NCBI RefSeq assembly: GCF_050303215.1
Contig: NZ_JBNLBH010000065.1
Location: forward strand, 1 to 64,000
Source: Haliangium sp050303215
Lineage (GTDB): Bacteria; Myxococcota_A; Polyangia; Haliangiales; Haliangiaceae
Direction of reading: 5' to 3'
DNA length: 64,000 nucleotides
Part shown: positions 9,203 to 16,977 of the stretch, one piece after another
Layout: each line of letters opens with the position of its first letter
Position numbering within the stretch: the first letter of the stretch is position 1
Position numbers and translations under genes: made by a program
Notes under the pieces: generated by a model
Told to the model about the DNA's origin: nothing
The model's input: only the letters and a program-made list of their open reading frames with translations
Database searches by the model: none

Positions 9203-9826
9203 ATGGCTGGTATCGCTTCGGTTCGCGACGACATCCACCAGGCCCGCACCCGCCGCAGCGGCCACGCCGACGGCAAGCACGCCGTGACCCGGGCCGAGGC
9301 CATCGCCATCGTGGCCCGGGCCACGGCCGCGGGCGTGAGCGCGGGTGACATCCGCCAGGCCTTCCATGACGCCGGCGACAACGGCTTCGGCGCGCCCATG
9401 ACCCGCTACCTCGACGACTACGAGATCGTGCGCATGATCGGGGTCGATGCCCCGCCCTCGGTCACCCTGCCCGGGGCGCCCGAACTGTCCCTCGACGAGC
9501 AGGACTTCTCGTCCACTTACGGCGGCATCACCCTGGAGTTGCGCCCGCAGCCCGGCGACGACACGGTGGTGGTGCGGGCGAGCACCCAAAACCCGTTCCC
9601 GCACTCGTCGGGGCCGGGGGAGACCCCGCTGGTGTACGGCCGTGACGGGCTCTTCGACCAGGTCCTGTTGCGCTTGTACGGATACCCGCCCCGGGATCCG
9701 TTGTCCGACACCGATCTCGCGCGGGCCGCGGTGCTCACGCGGGACTCGCGCATCGCACGCGCGCGCCGGCGCTTCATCGAGGCCGGTCCGGGCACCGTCG
9801 AGCTCGAACTGCCGCGTCGCCCCTGA
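9203..9826 (+). CDS. Hypothetical protein, 207 residues
   Basis: I do not recognise this protein. It is hydrophilic, lacks a signal peptide and membrane helices, and has an N-terminal helical part (TRAEAIAIVARATAAGVSAG) followed by a mixed region and an Arg-rich end. The start at 9203 is supported by CAGGAG six bases upstream. The third-position GC bias fits its neighbours, so it is a real gene. The frame runs open further upstream but that portion has no coding character. The stop codon is followed at once by the short direct repeats at 9826-9920. Confidence 0.6.
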   Translation: MAGIASVRDDIHQARTRRSGHADGKHAVTRAEAIAIVARATAAGVSAGDIRQAFHDAGDNGFGAPMTRYLDDYEIVRMIGVDAPPSVTLPGAPELSLDEQDFSSTYGGITLELRPQPGDDTVVVRASTQNPFPHSSGPGETPLVYGRDGLFDQVLLRLYGYPPRDPLSDTDLARAAVLTRDSRIARARRRFIEAGPGTVELELPRRP

Positions 9827-9920
9827 GTCGCCGCGTCTGCCCCGCGCCCCCAAGTCGCCGCGTCTGCCCCGCGTCGATGCGCCGTGGCGGCAGGGCGTGG
9901 GATCGATGCGCCGTGGCGGC
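9826..9920. repeat. Two adjacent pairs of short direct repeats
   Basis: A 21-base unit (AGTCGCCGCGTCTGCCCCGCG) occurs at 9826-9846 and 9853-9873, and is followed at once by an 18-base unit (TCGATGCGCCGTGGCGGC) at 9874-9891 and 9903-9920. All four copies are exact. They occupy the gap between the gene ending at 9826 and the start at 9957. They may be replication-slippage products or binding sites. Confidence 0.7.
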
Positions 9921-9956
9921 TTGCGCCGTGGTTGGTGCTGGGGTCAGGATGCGGCC

Positions 9957-10748
9957 ATGTGGACCATGACTCACCTCAATACCGTGGTCCGGCGGGGCCT
10001 GTTCGGTTTCGTACTGGCCACGGTGGCGCTGGGCGTGGGCGGTGTCGCCTCGGCCAGCCCACCTGATACCCTCTGGATCGAAGACATTGCGCTACACCCC
10101 GCGGGGCCGGCCGAGCTTGGTTTCGGGTACGACGGCCATTTGGCCTCTGACGCCGCCGACGTGGACCTGGTCGCGGTGCGGACCTCGTCGGGCTTCGACC
10201 GGGCGCCGCTGGAGCTGTCGCCCAGCATCGGTCTGGTCCAGCGTGGGGCTGGGCCCGCCCAGATCGAGCACCTCGGCCTGCGCCTGCGCTATCGCCTCGC
10301 CGGCACCCCGGGGGTGCCGCGGGCGGTGGCGTTCGTCGGCTATCGACTGCTGCCTGTGGGCGAGCGCGCGCACCGCCTCGAGCAGGGGGCGGCCATGCGT
10401 TGGAAGAGCGACACGATGACGCTCGCTGCCGAGTTGAGCGCGCGTGAGGTCGTCGGCGGTGACGACACCCAGGTCGAACTGCGGGCCGGGGTGGCGTTCA
10501 GCTACGGCATGGTGATCGACTTGATTCGATTCGGGGTCGAGAGCTTCGTGCTGGTGCCGGTCACCGGGGCGCGTATCAGCGACTCGGCCCTCGGCGACGA
10601 CCCCGAAGGGGTGGCTTGGTACAGTGGTCCGAGTATGCGCATCAATTTCGAAGACTACGTGTGGCTTGCGGGTGGAGTGGGGTTTGGCGGCCTGGTGGGT
10701 GATGGCGCCCCGGCCCTGGTGCGGTTCAACGTGGGCACCGAGTTCTGA
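9957..10748 (+). CDS. Probable outer-membrane beta-barrel protein
   Basis: The 263-residue product begins with a Sec signal peptide (hydrophobic LFGFVLATVALGVGG, cleavage likely after VASA). The mature chain is made of alternating polar and nonpolar segments typical of transmembrane strands (IEHLGLRLRYRLAG, TMTLAAELSAREVVGG, TQVELRAGVAFSYG) and ends in Phe (VRFNVGTEF), the signature recognised by the outer-membrane assembly machinery. The ATG at 9957 has AGGA seven bases upstream; an ATG at 9966 is possible. No specific substrate or family is evident. It lies about 200 bases upstream of the radical-SAM-like fusion gene, but shared function is not shown. Confidence 0.55.
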   Translation: MWTMTHLNTVVRRGLFGFVLATVALGVGGVASASPPDTLWIEDIALHPAGPAELGFGYDGHLASDAADVDLVAVRTSSGFDRAPLELSPSIGLVQRGAGPAQIEHLGLRLRYRLAGTPGVPRAVAFVGYRLLPVGERAHRLEQGAAMRWKSDTMTLAAELSAREVVGGDDTQVELRAGVAFSYGMVIDLIRFGVESFVLVPVTGARISDSALGDDPEGVAWYSGPSMRINFEDYVWLAGGVGFGGLVGDGAPALVRFNVGTEF

Positions 10749-10949
10749 GCGCCGATGCGGCGGCTTGACTCGGAGCAGGCGACGCGTCGGCGCCGAGCCG
10801 AGGTGTGCAGAGCTGTGCGGCGCCGCCGTCGACAGCCGCTGGCCGCGGTCGGCTCGAGCCAGTTGGTGGGCGTTGATCCGGCCCGCGTTCCATGTTAGAT
10901 AATAATTGTCGTGTAAGGTTGGGAGTGGGTCGCGGCGGAGGGCAAGGGC

Positions 10950-13900
10950 GTGAGTGTGGGACAGGACGGCGAGCGCAGAGACGGACGAGGTCCAGGGTCG
11001 GTCGATGAGCGCGGCTTCACCCCGCGGGTGTCGGGGCTGTATCTGATCGCGGCGGCGCCCGACGAGCACGTGTTCATGGCGGCCGAGGCGCAAGCGCTCA
11101 CCGCGGCCGGGTTGCCGCCGCAGGTGGTGTCGCTGGCGGAGCTGTTCGCGCGCGGCGAGCATTGGCAGGCGCTCGTCGCCGCGCCTGCGGCGATGGTGGT
11201 GTTCTGTCCCATCTCGGTGGACGAGCAGGTGGCCTGTGCCGCGGCGGCCGAGGCGCTGGCAGCCGATGGACACCGCGGCTGGCGCGTGAGCGCGCAGGCG
11301 ATGTTCTGGCCTGCACCGGTGCACGCGCTTACGCACGCCGCCGGGCTGCACGGTGCGGTGATGTTGCGACCCGCGAGCGCCCTGGTGGCGCTGGTACAGG
11401 AGCTGGCGCAGGGCCGGCGGCCGAACAAGCTGCCCGGGCTGGCTTGGCGGATGGATGCGCCCGGGCGCGGCGCGCGAAGCGAGGTGATGTACTGGCCGGT
11501 GGCGTCTGCGCCCCCGCCGTCGCGACCGCTGCCGCTGCGAGCGCCCACCTACGTGGGGTTGCCGGTGGCTCCGGTACTGATGTCGTCCGGGTGTACCGGG
11601 GCGTGCCCCGGGTGCGTCGCCGGCGCCGCCGAGCGACACGGCTGGCCGGAGTCGCTGTGGCGTGAGGGGATCGCGGCCACCCAGGCCGAGGCGTATCGGC
11701 GTGGGGCCCAACTCGTGGCGGTGCAGGGGCCCGACCCGGTGGGCGTCGAGCTGCCACTGGAGCCGAGCTGGCCGGAAGCCGTGGCCGCCGAGGCCGCGGC
11801 GGGGGGCGCCCAGCCGCTCAGCTTGGTGAAACTGCTCACCGATGAGGTCAGCTCGGACACCGTGTCCAGGCTGACGAAGGTGGGCGTGGTGCGGGTCGCG
11901 CTGCGCCACCGGCTGCGACTGCCGCCTGGGATGGTGGCGGACGCGGTCGCGACTGCGACGCCGGGCCCGGGCGCCGCGGCGCCGCGGAACCAGGCCCTGC
12001 AGCGCGCGCTGGCGTTGCTCGCGGGGCGTGGCATCGCCGTCGATGTCCACCTCCTGGGCTGGGAGCCCGCGCCCCCGCTGAGCGAGCTGGTCGAGACCTT
12101 GGCCATCCTCCGCCAGTCGGGGCCGCTGGGGTTCCGCGTGGTCTGGCTGCCGCACCTCACCGACCTCGCTTCGGCCCAGCCGCGCCAGCCCCAAGACGCG
12201 CCGCCGGTGGCCATCGAGCCCACGCCCGCGGGCGTCGTGCTGTCCCGTGTGAGCCTGGCCTGGCCGGAGATCTTTCACAGCCCTGACGGGCTCGCGCGCC
12301 GGCTGTCGGAGGTGTGCTTCTTCCGCCACCTGCTCGCACGCCTGGAGCGGCGCATGGGACGGAGCGCGGCGACCCCGGCCGAACGGGAGGTCGTCGACCA
12401 GCGGGTCCAGGACGCGTTCGAGGCCCTTCTGTCCCTGGTCGAGTCGGCGTTGGCGTTCGGCCCCGACGGGGGGGCGCGGGCGCGCATGGTCGAGATGGGG
12501 CGCGCGCTCAGGTCGTCGCAGGCGAGCGCGGGTGTGGACGAGGCATGGGCGCTGCTGCGCCGGGCGGCGCAGCGCCTGGCCGGGCGAGAGTCTCTGCGCC
12601 ACGATGGTCTGCGCTGGACCTCGTCGGGGCACGAGGCGTGCTGGGAGGGCTGGCCGGCCGGGGCAGCCGCGGCGCCGTGGCCACGCGCGTGGTGGCCGCT
12701 GCTGGCGGGGTTTGGCCTCGCCGCCGCCGCCGCCGTGGGCCTGGCCGTGCCCGGACTGGGGTTGGCGCTGGATGGCGATCCCGGGCCCGAACCGACTCAT
12801 CCTCCTGCGCCCGAGAACGGGCCCGGAGCGCCGACGCCGGCACCGGCCGCCCCGCCGGACAGCGCGTCGCCGGCGCTGCCCGACCCCGGCGCCGGACAGG
12901 CTCCCGGCCCAGCGACGGCGCCCGCGAACGTCGCGAGCAAGGTGGCAGTCGCGGCCGCGGTTGGCGTCGGAGCGATCCTGGCCGGCGAGGCGGTCGCGGC
13001 GGCGGCCTCCGCCGGCGGGGAGGCCGAGATGCCCGCGCCTCCAGACCTGGACGCGCCCGAGCAGGCGGCCGCAGCGCCGGACCCGGGCGATGTCGGTGCG
13101 GGCGATGCGTCCGGGGCTGAGGCGGCAGCCATCGGCGCCGCTGCGCCAGCCGCCGCTGCGGTCGCGGCCGAGTCGGAGCCGCCCGCTGACGAGCGCGAGC
13201 CGACGGCGGAGGCAGCGGTCGCCGGCGAGGGCGAGGGCGACCCGGGTGAGAACCGGGGCGATGCCGATGCCGGCGCCCCCGGCGCCGGGGCCGCGTCGGC
13301 AGACGGAGACGGCGCCCCGGACCGAGGCGGTGCCGAGCCTGACTCCGGCGACCCAGGTCGAGGGGCCGCGTCCGCCGGCGACCAGGCGGCTCCCTCAGCG
13401 TCCTCGGGCGAAGCTCGCGGCGGCGGAGCGGGCCAGGCCCAGCCGCCGACAGGGGCTACGTCGGCTCGCGGCACGGCGCCGGGCGCCGGCAGTAGCCCTG
13501 CTGCCTCCGTCGGTGCCGGAGCTGAGGTGCCGACCGCGGGCGCCGGCCCGGACCTCGCCGCCGTCGCCGCAGCAGCGACTGGCGCCGCCGCCGTCGCGGC
13601 CGGTGTGGGAGCGGCCGCGGGCGCGGGTTCCGATGTCGCAGCGCCCGCGCTCGACGCAACCCCGGCACCGTCGTCCGCGCGTCCAGATACCGGCGCCCCG
13701 GCGGCGCCCCAGTCGCCCCCTGGCGCCGGGGCGGGGGCAGGAGGTGCTGGTGCCGCCGGGGCTGGAAGTGGAGGGGCAGGCGGGGCCGCGGGCGGTGGCG
13801 CTCCCAGCGCCGCAGGAGCGGGTGCCGGAGGAGCGGGCGGTGGCGCTTCCGGTGCCGGAGGAGCGGGTGCCGGGTCGACTTCGTCGCGTCCGGCTGCGGG

Positions 13901-14933
13901 GCCGCCGCCGGCACCCACCGGGCCGGTGCCGCCGATCGCGCTCGTGGACAAGTTGGCGGCGAGCTTGAACGTGGCCATGCCGCCGCCGAAACATCCCTTC
14001 CAGCACCCGTGCCCCGATCCGGCGCCCAACAGCCCGCCACAGCCACCGCCGGCGCCGGCCATCGATCTGTCGATGCCCAGCGCGGCCGGCATGTTCGCCA
14101 CCTTGGTGAAGCTCAACTTCATGACCAAGGGAGTGATGCTGCCGACCTCGTTCTCCCCCTCGGAGCTCGTCACGTCCAAGCCTGGCGACCCGCTGTTGCA
14201 GATCGGCAACCTGGCCTCGCTGGCGACCAACCTGTACAAGTCACCCAGTCCCTTGGCCATCCACGTCCAGACCGCGACCGTGGTAGGCAAGAAGCTGGAG
14301 GCCTTTATCGACGCGGTGTCCCGCGGTATTTGCCAGGGGTGGAACATGACCACGATGTCGATCAAGTTCTTCGGCGTGATCATCAACGGGCCGGTGGGGA
14401 TGCTGATGCCGGGCGGCATGGTGGCCGCATCGCCCATGAACCCGATGGTGATGGCGGGGCTGTCGTTGCCCTTCGGGGTGGCCAACCCGGCCAAGGAGCT
14501 CATGAACGTGGCCTCGGGCCAGAAGTACGCCAAGAGCATCTACACCGCGATCGCGCAGGGCTTCAACGCCTGGGTGTCGGGCTACACCAACAGCGCGATC
14601 CCCTTCCCCGGCGGGGCGGCCGCGGTCGGCACCATGCCGCCGTCGCCGAACGTGCCGGTGCCGCTCGCGGGCGGCTCGTCGCCGGGCGAGGCGATGCTGA
14701 GCGCGTCGGCGCTATCCAGCTCGATGCTGAGCGTGCACGGCCCGCCGGGGCTGCACACCTTGGCCATCTTCGACGCCTTCGCCAAGACCTTCAACACCAT
14801 CTTCACGGTGTGGAAAGCCAGCAATATGATCATGAACGTCATCGGGGTCGGGGGTGTAGCCCCGCCCACCGGCGGGCCGGTCGCCGGCGCCCTCGGCAAC
14901 GGCGGCATGGTCATGGGGATGCCGGCCGCGTAG
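10950..14933 (+). CDS. B12-binding/radical-SAM-like domain fused to a membrane anchor, low-complexity linker and secretion-module-like C-terminus
   Basis: This 1327-residue protein has four parts. Residues about 25-200 look like the Rossmann domain of cobalamin-binding radical-SAM enzymes, ending in a stretch like their linker (VALVQELAQG, then LPGLAWR). Residues about 205-480 look like a radical-SAM barrel: an exact CxxxCxxC cluster motif (Cys215, Cys219, Cys222) followed by alternating strands and helices. A hydrophobic segment (about 578-605) could span the membrane. A linker of about 400 residues, nearly all Ala, Gly, Pro, Asp and Glu, leads to a Met/Gly/Pro-rich C-terminal domain (about 1040-1327) that I cannot name. 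A PAAR gene follows 55 bases downstream, which suggests a contractile-injection context. The family-typical GEGE motif of the first domain and the Gly-Gly-Glu of the second are not seen, so activity is uncertain. The GTG at 10950 is the likely start. Confidence 0.6.
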   Translation: MSVGQDGERRDGRGPGSVDERGFTPRVSGLYLIAAAPDEHVFMAAEAQALTAAGLPPQVVSLAELFARGEHWQALVAAPAAMVVFCPISVDEQVACAAAAEALAADGHRGWRVSAQAMFWPAPVHALTHAAGLHGAVMLRPASALVALVQELAQGRRPNKLPGLAWRMDAPGRGARSEVMYWPVASAPPPSRPLPLRAPTYVGLPVAPVLMSSGCTGACPGCVAGAAERHGWPESLWREGIAATQAEAYRRGAQLVAVQGPDPVGVELPLEPSWPEAVAAEAAAGGAQPLSLVKLLTDEVSSDTVSRLTKVGVVRVALRHRLRLPPGMVADAVATATPGPGAAAPRNQALQRALALLAGRGIAVDVHLLGWEPAPPLSELVETLAILRQSGPLGFRVVWLPHLTDLASAQPRQPQDAPPVAIEPTPAGVVLSRVSLAWPEIFHSPDGLARRLSEVCFFRHLLARLERRMGRSAATPAEREVVDQRVQDAFEALLSLVESALAFGPDGGARARMVEMGRALRSSQASAGVDEAWALLRRAAQRLAGRESLRHDGLRWTSSGHEACWEGWPAGAAAAPWPRAWWPLLAGFGLAAAAAVGLAVPGLGLALDGDPGPEPTHPPAPENGPGAPTPAPAAPPDSASPALPDPGAGQAPGPATAPANVASKVAVAAAVGVGAILAGEAVAAAASAGGEAEMPAPPDLDAPEQAAAAPDPGDVGAGDASGAEAAAIGAAAPAAAAVAAESEPPADEREPTAEAAVAGEGEGDPGENRGDADAGAPGAGAASADGDGAPDRGGAEPDSGDPGRGAASAGDQAAPSASSGEARGGGAGQAQPPTGATSARGTAPGAGSSPAASVGAGAEVPTAGAGPDLAAVAAAATGAAAVAAGVGAAAGAGSDVAAPALDATPAPSSARPDTGAPAAPQSPPGAGAGAGGAGAAGAGSGGAGGAAGGGAPSAAGAGAGGAGGGASGAGGAGAGSTSSRPAAGPPPAPTGPVPPIALVDKLAASLNVAMPPPKHPFQHPCPDPAPNSPPQPPPAPAIDLSMPSAAGMFATLVKLNFMTKGVMLPTSFSPSELVTSKPGDPLLQIGNLASLATNLYKSPSPLAIHVQTATVVGKKLEAFIDAVSRGICQGWNMTTMSIKFFGVIINGPVGMLMPGGMVAASPMNPMVMAGLSLPFGVANPAKELMNVASGQKYAKSIYTAIAQGFNAWVSGYTNSAIPFPGGAAAVGTMPPSPNVPVPLAGGSSPGEAMLSASALSSSMLSVHGPPGLHTLAIFDAFAKTFNTIFTVWKASNMIMNVIGVGGVAPPTGGPVAGALGNGGMVMGMPAA

Positions 14934-14988
14934 CGAACGCGCCGGCGCATCGACGGGCCCGCGGGCGCGCGGGCGGGAGCAGCGCAAC

Positions 14989-15306
14989 ATGCCAGCACAA
15001 GGACGAGTGGGAGACAAAGCAAAGATCGACGCCTGCGTGCACGGGTGCCCGGTGTGTCCGCACCCGGCCATCGGCCCCGGGACCCAGGGCTCACCGACGG
15101 TCAAGGTCAACAACCTGGCGGCCCTGCGGGTGGGCGATCCCGGCATTCACACCGCCTGCTGCGGCCCCAACAAGTGGGTGGCGATCAAGGGGTCACCGTC
15201 GGTGTTCATCAACAACCTGCCCGCCCACCGCCAGGGCGACGACAACGCCCACTGCGGCGGCGTCGGCACACTGGTCGAGGGCAGCCCCAACGTGTTTTGC
15301 GACTGA
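14989..15306 (+). CDS. PAAR-domain spike-tip protein
   Basis: This 105-residue protein consists of one PAAR-like fold: repeated short strand units (SPTVKVNNLAALRVGD, SPSVFINNLPAHRQGDD) ending in SPNVF. Such proteins sharpen the VgrG spike of type VI or related contractile systems and carry effectors. The N-terminus is rich in metal ligands (CVHGCPVCPH, then CCGP and HCGG), so zinc binding at the tip is likely. The ATG at 14989 follows a GGGAG motif by nine bases. It is probably co-transcribed with the 1327-residue protein 55 bases upstream. No VgrG, sheath, tube or baseplate gene lies in the window, so this would be an orphan delivery island. Confidence 0.8.
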   Translation: MPAQGRVGDKAKIDACVHGCPVCPHPAIGPGTQGSPTVKVNNLAALRVGDPGIHTACCGPNKWVAIKGSPSVFINNLPAHRQGDDNAHCGGVGTLVEGSPNVFCD

Positions 15307-15366
15307 GCGCTGTCCGGCCAGCAGCAGCCTGTTAGGGCTGTGCGCCTGGGCTGGGTCTGGGCGCCG

Positions 15367-16902
15367 TCACCGGTGGACGTCGTCGTCCAGGGCTTCGCGG
15401 TCGAGGGTGGCTACGGTGTGATCGTACAGCTCTCGGGCCCGCTCGGGGCTGTCGCCGACGCACAGGACCCCGAGCTTGCCAAACTCGGACACCGCGCCGA
15501 TCAAGTGGAAGACCACCCCCTGCTGGGTCGCGCCGTGGAAGTGGAGGCCGACGTCGACGGCGATGTCGATGACGTCTCCAGGGGTGAGGCGGCAGTAGTC
15601 GGGGTTGGTGATGTTGTCCGAGGCGTAGTAGTAGCGGTGCTGGCCGGTGAGGGTCTCGAACAGGCCGGTGTCGACGCGATACCGGCCGTCGGTCAAGAAC
15701 TGCAGCATCATGTACGTGTGGGTGGTGCCGCCCTTGCGCAGGTTGACCTCGATGGCGTAGTGCTCCCAGGTGCCGTCGGGCTTGGCCACGGACACGAAAT
15801 CGACCCCGAAGCGGCCCAGGGCGCCGCGGTCGCGCAGGAGGTTGGCGACGTCGAGGCCGATGGCCTGGATGTCGAGGCGATAGGCGTCATCGGCCGGGAA
15901 GGTGCTGCCCAGGAACACCTGGCCCGAGGGCCCGCCCAGGATCTGGTCGTGGGTGGAGATGATCTCGGTCCCGCCCAGGGGGTCGATGCGGCACTGCACC
16001 GAGGGTGAGCGCTTGTCGCGGCCCTCGACCCAGGCCTCGACGATACCGCCCATCTCGCGGAACTTGGCGCTGTACTCGTCCCAGGTCTCGTTGCTGGCCT
16101 CGAAGGCCAGCCGGGCCGGCAGCTCGGCGTCGATCCAGGCCCGCAGGCCTTGGCCCTGAGGTCGGCCGAGGTACGAAAACACCGCGTTGCCCTCGCCCGA
16201 CGCGCCCTCCTCGAGCTTGACCACGGCCCGGCTCAGATCGGGGTGGCGCTGGCCCAGCTCGGTGAGCGCCTCGGCCACTTCGTCCATGTCGTGCAGGCGC
16301 TCGAACCCGTCGGCGAGCGGTGCGCCGGCGGCGCGGAAGACCTCGCGGCTGCCGCTCTTGCTGCCCAGATCGGAGCGGGTCGGGTCGGTGGCGTACAGGG
16401 GGATGCCCAGCCGCAGCGCCAGAGCGCGTTCGCTCATGGTGGCGGTGAAGCAGTTCATGTGGGTCCGGGCGGGATCGCGGATCTCGCGCCGGATGCGCTC
16501 GACCAAGCGGGGCCGGGCCAGGATTTTGTCGGCCACCGGGGTGATGCTGCCGTCGTAGCAGGCGAGCATGGTGAGGCGACGGCGGGCGTGGCTGGAGGGG
16601 ACGCCCGGGAGCAGGTGCAGGTAGTAGTCGACCACGGGCTGTGGCACCGGCTGGCTGGTGACGTAGATGACCCGGGTGCGCGGCATGCGCAGCAGCATCA
16701 GCATGCACAGCATGCGCTCCTCGTAGTGCTGGACACCCTTGATCTTGGCCAAGACCTGGGCGTCGAAGCTGAGGCTGGGGATCACGACCACGGTCCGAGA
16801 CGCGCGGCGATCGGGGAAGATGGTGCGGAACTGCTCGACCAGCGCGCGCTCGAGCGCTTCGAAACGGGCGTCGTCGGGGGGGAGGGGACTCGAGATGCTC
16901 AT
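15367..16902 (-). CDS. ATP-grasp ligase related to peptide ligase PGM1
   Basis: The 511-residue product matches the plan of PGM1-type enzymes. A pre-ATP-grasp domain (about 1-170, with TVVVIPSLSFDAQVLAKIKG and TRVIYVTSQPVPQPVVDYYL) is followed by an ATP-grasp core with a Lys-containing strand (AVVKLEEGASGEGN) and a metal-binding GRFGVDFVSV...YAIEVNLRKGGTTH motif. PGM1 of pheganomycin synthesis joins a peptide to a nonproteinogenic amino acid using ATP; here the substrates are unknown. The gene diverges from a gamma-glutamyltransferase homologue across 75 bases, which hints at a shared role in small peptide or gamma-glutamyl chemistry, but this is inference. Confidence 0.7.
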   Translation of the reverse strand: MSISSPLPPDDARFEALERALVEQFRTIFPDRRASRTVVVIPSLSFDAQVLAKIKGVQHYEERMLCMLMLLRMPRTRVIYVTSQPVPQPVVDYYLHLLPGVPSSHARRRLTMLACYDGSITPVADKILARPRLVERIRREIRDPARTHMNCFTATMSERALALRLGIPLYATDPTRSDLGSKSGSREVFRAAGAPLADGFERLHDMDEVAEALTELGQRHPDLSRAVVKLEEGASGEGNAVFSYLGRPQGQGLRAWIDAELPARLAFEASNETWDEYSAKFREMGGIVEAWVEGRDKRSPSVQCRIDPLGGTEIISTHDQILGGPSGQVFLGSTFPADDAYRLDIQAIGLDVANLLRDRGALGRFGVDFVSVAKPDGTWEHYAIEVNLRKGGTTHTYMMLQFLTDGRYRVDTGLFETLTGQHRYYYASDNITNPDYCRLTPGDVIDIAVDVGLHFHGATQQGVVFHLIGAVSEFGKLGVLCVGDSPERARELYDHTVATLDREALDDDVHR

Positions 16903-16977
16903 GACCTTCCTTCAGGCTGGGCCCAGCATAGGGGATGCGCGCCGGTTGCGGTATCCTGGCGGCCGCGGAGTTACAAT

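Noticed and set aside
10092..12800. 902-codon open frame on the minus strand opposite the 1327-residue gene
   Set aside because: It lies antisense to a gene with clear domain structure, has no recognisable motifs and the typical Arg/Pro/Gly-rich look of shadow frames in GC-rich DNA.
12797..14539. 580-codon antisense frame rich in Ala/Pro/Gly
   Set aside because: It mirrors the low-complexity linker and the C-terminal region of the sense gene; the composition is expected from GC-rich DNA and there is no ribosome site or family match.
16150..16977. Upstream extension of the gamma-glutamyltransferase frame
   Set aside because: It overlaps the ATP-grasp gene in antisense; the GTG at 16978 with a fitting Shine-Dalgarno is a better start.
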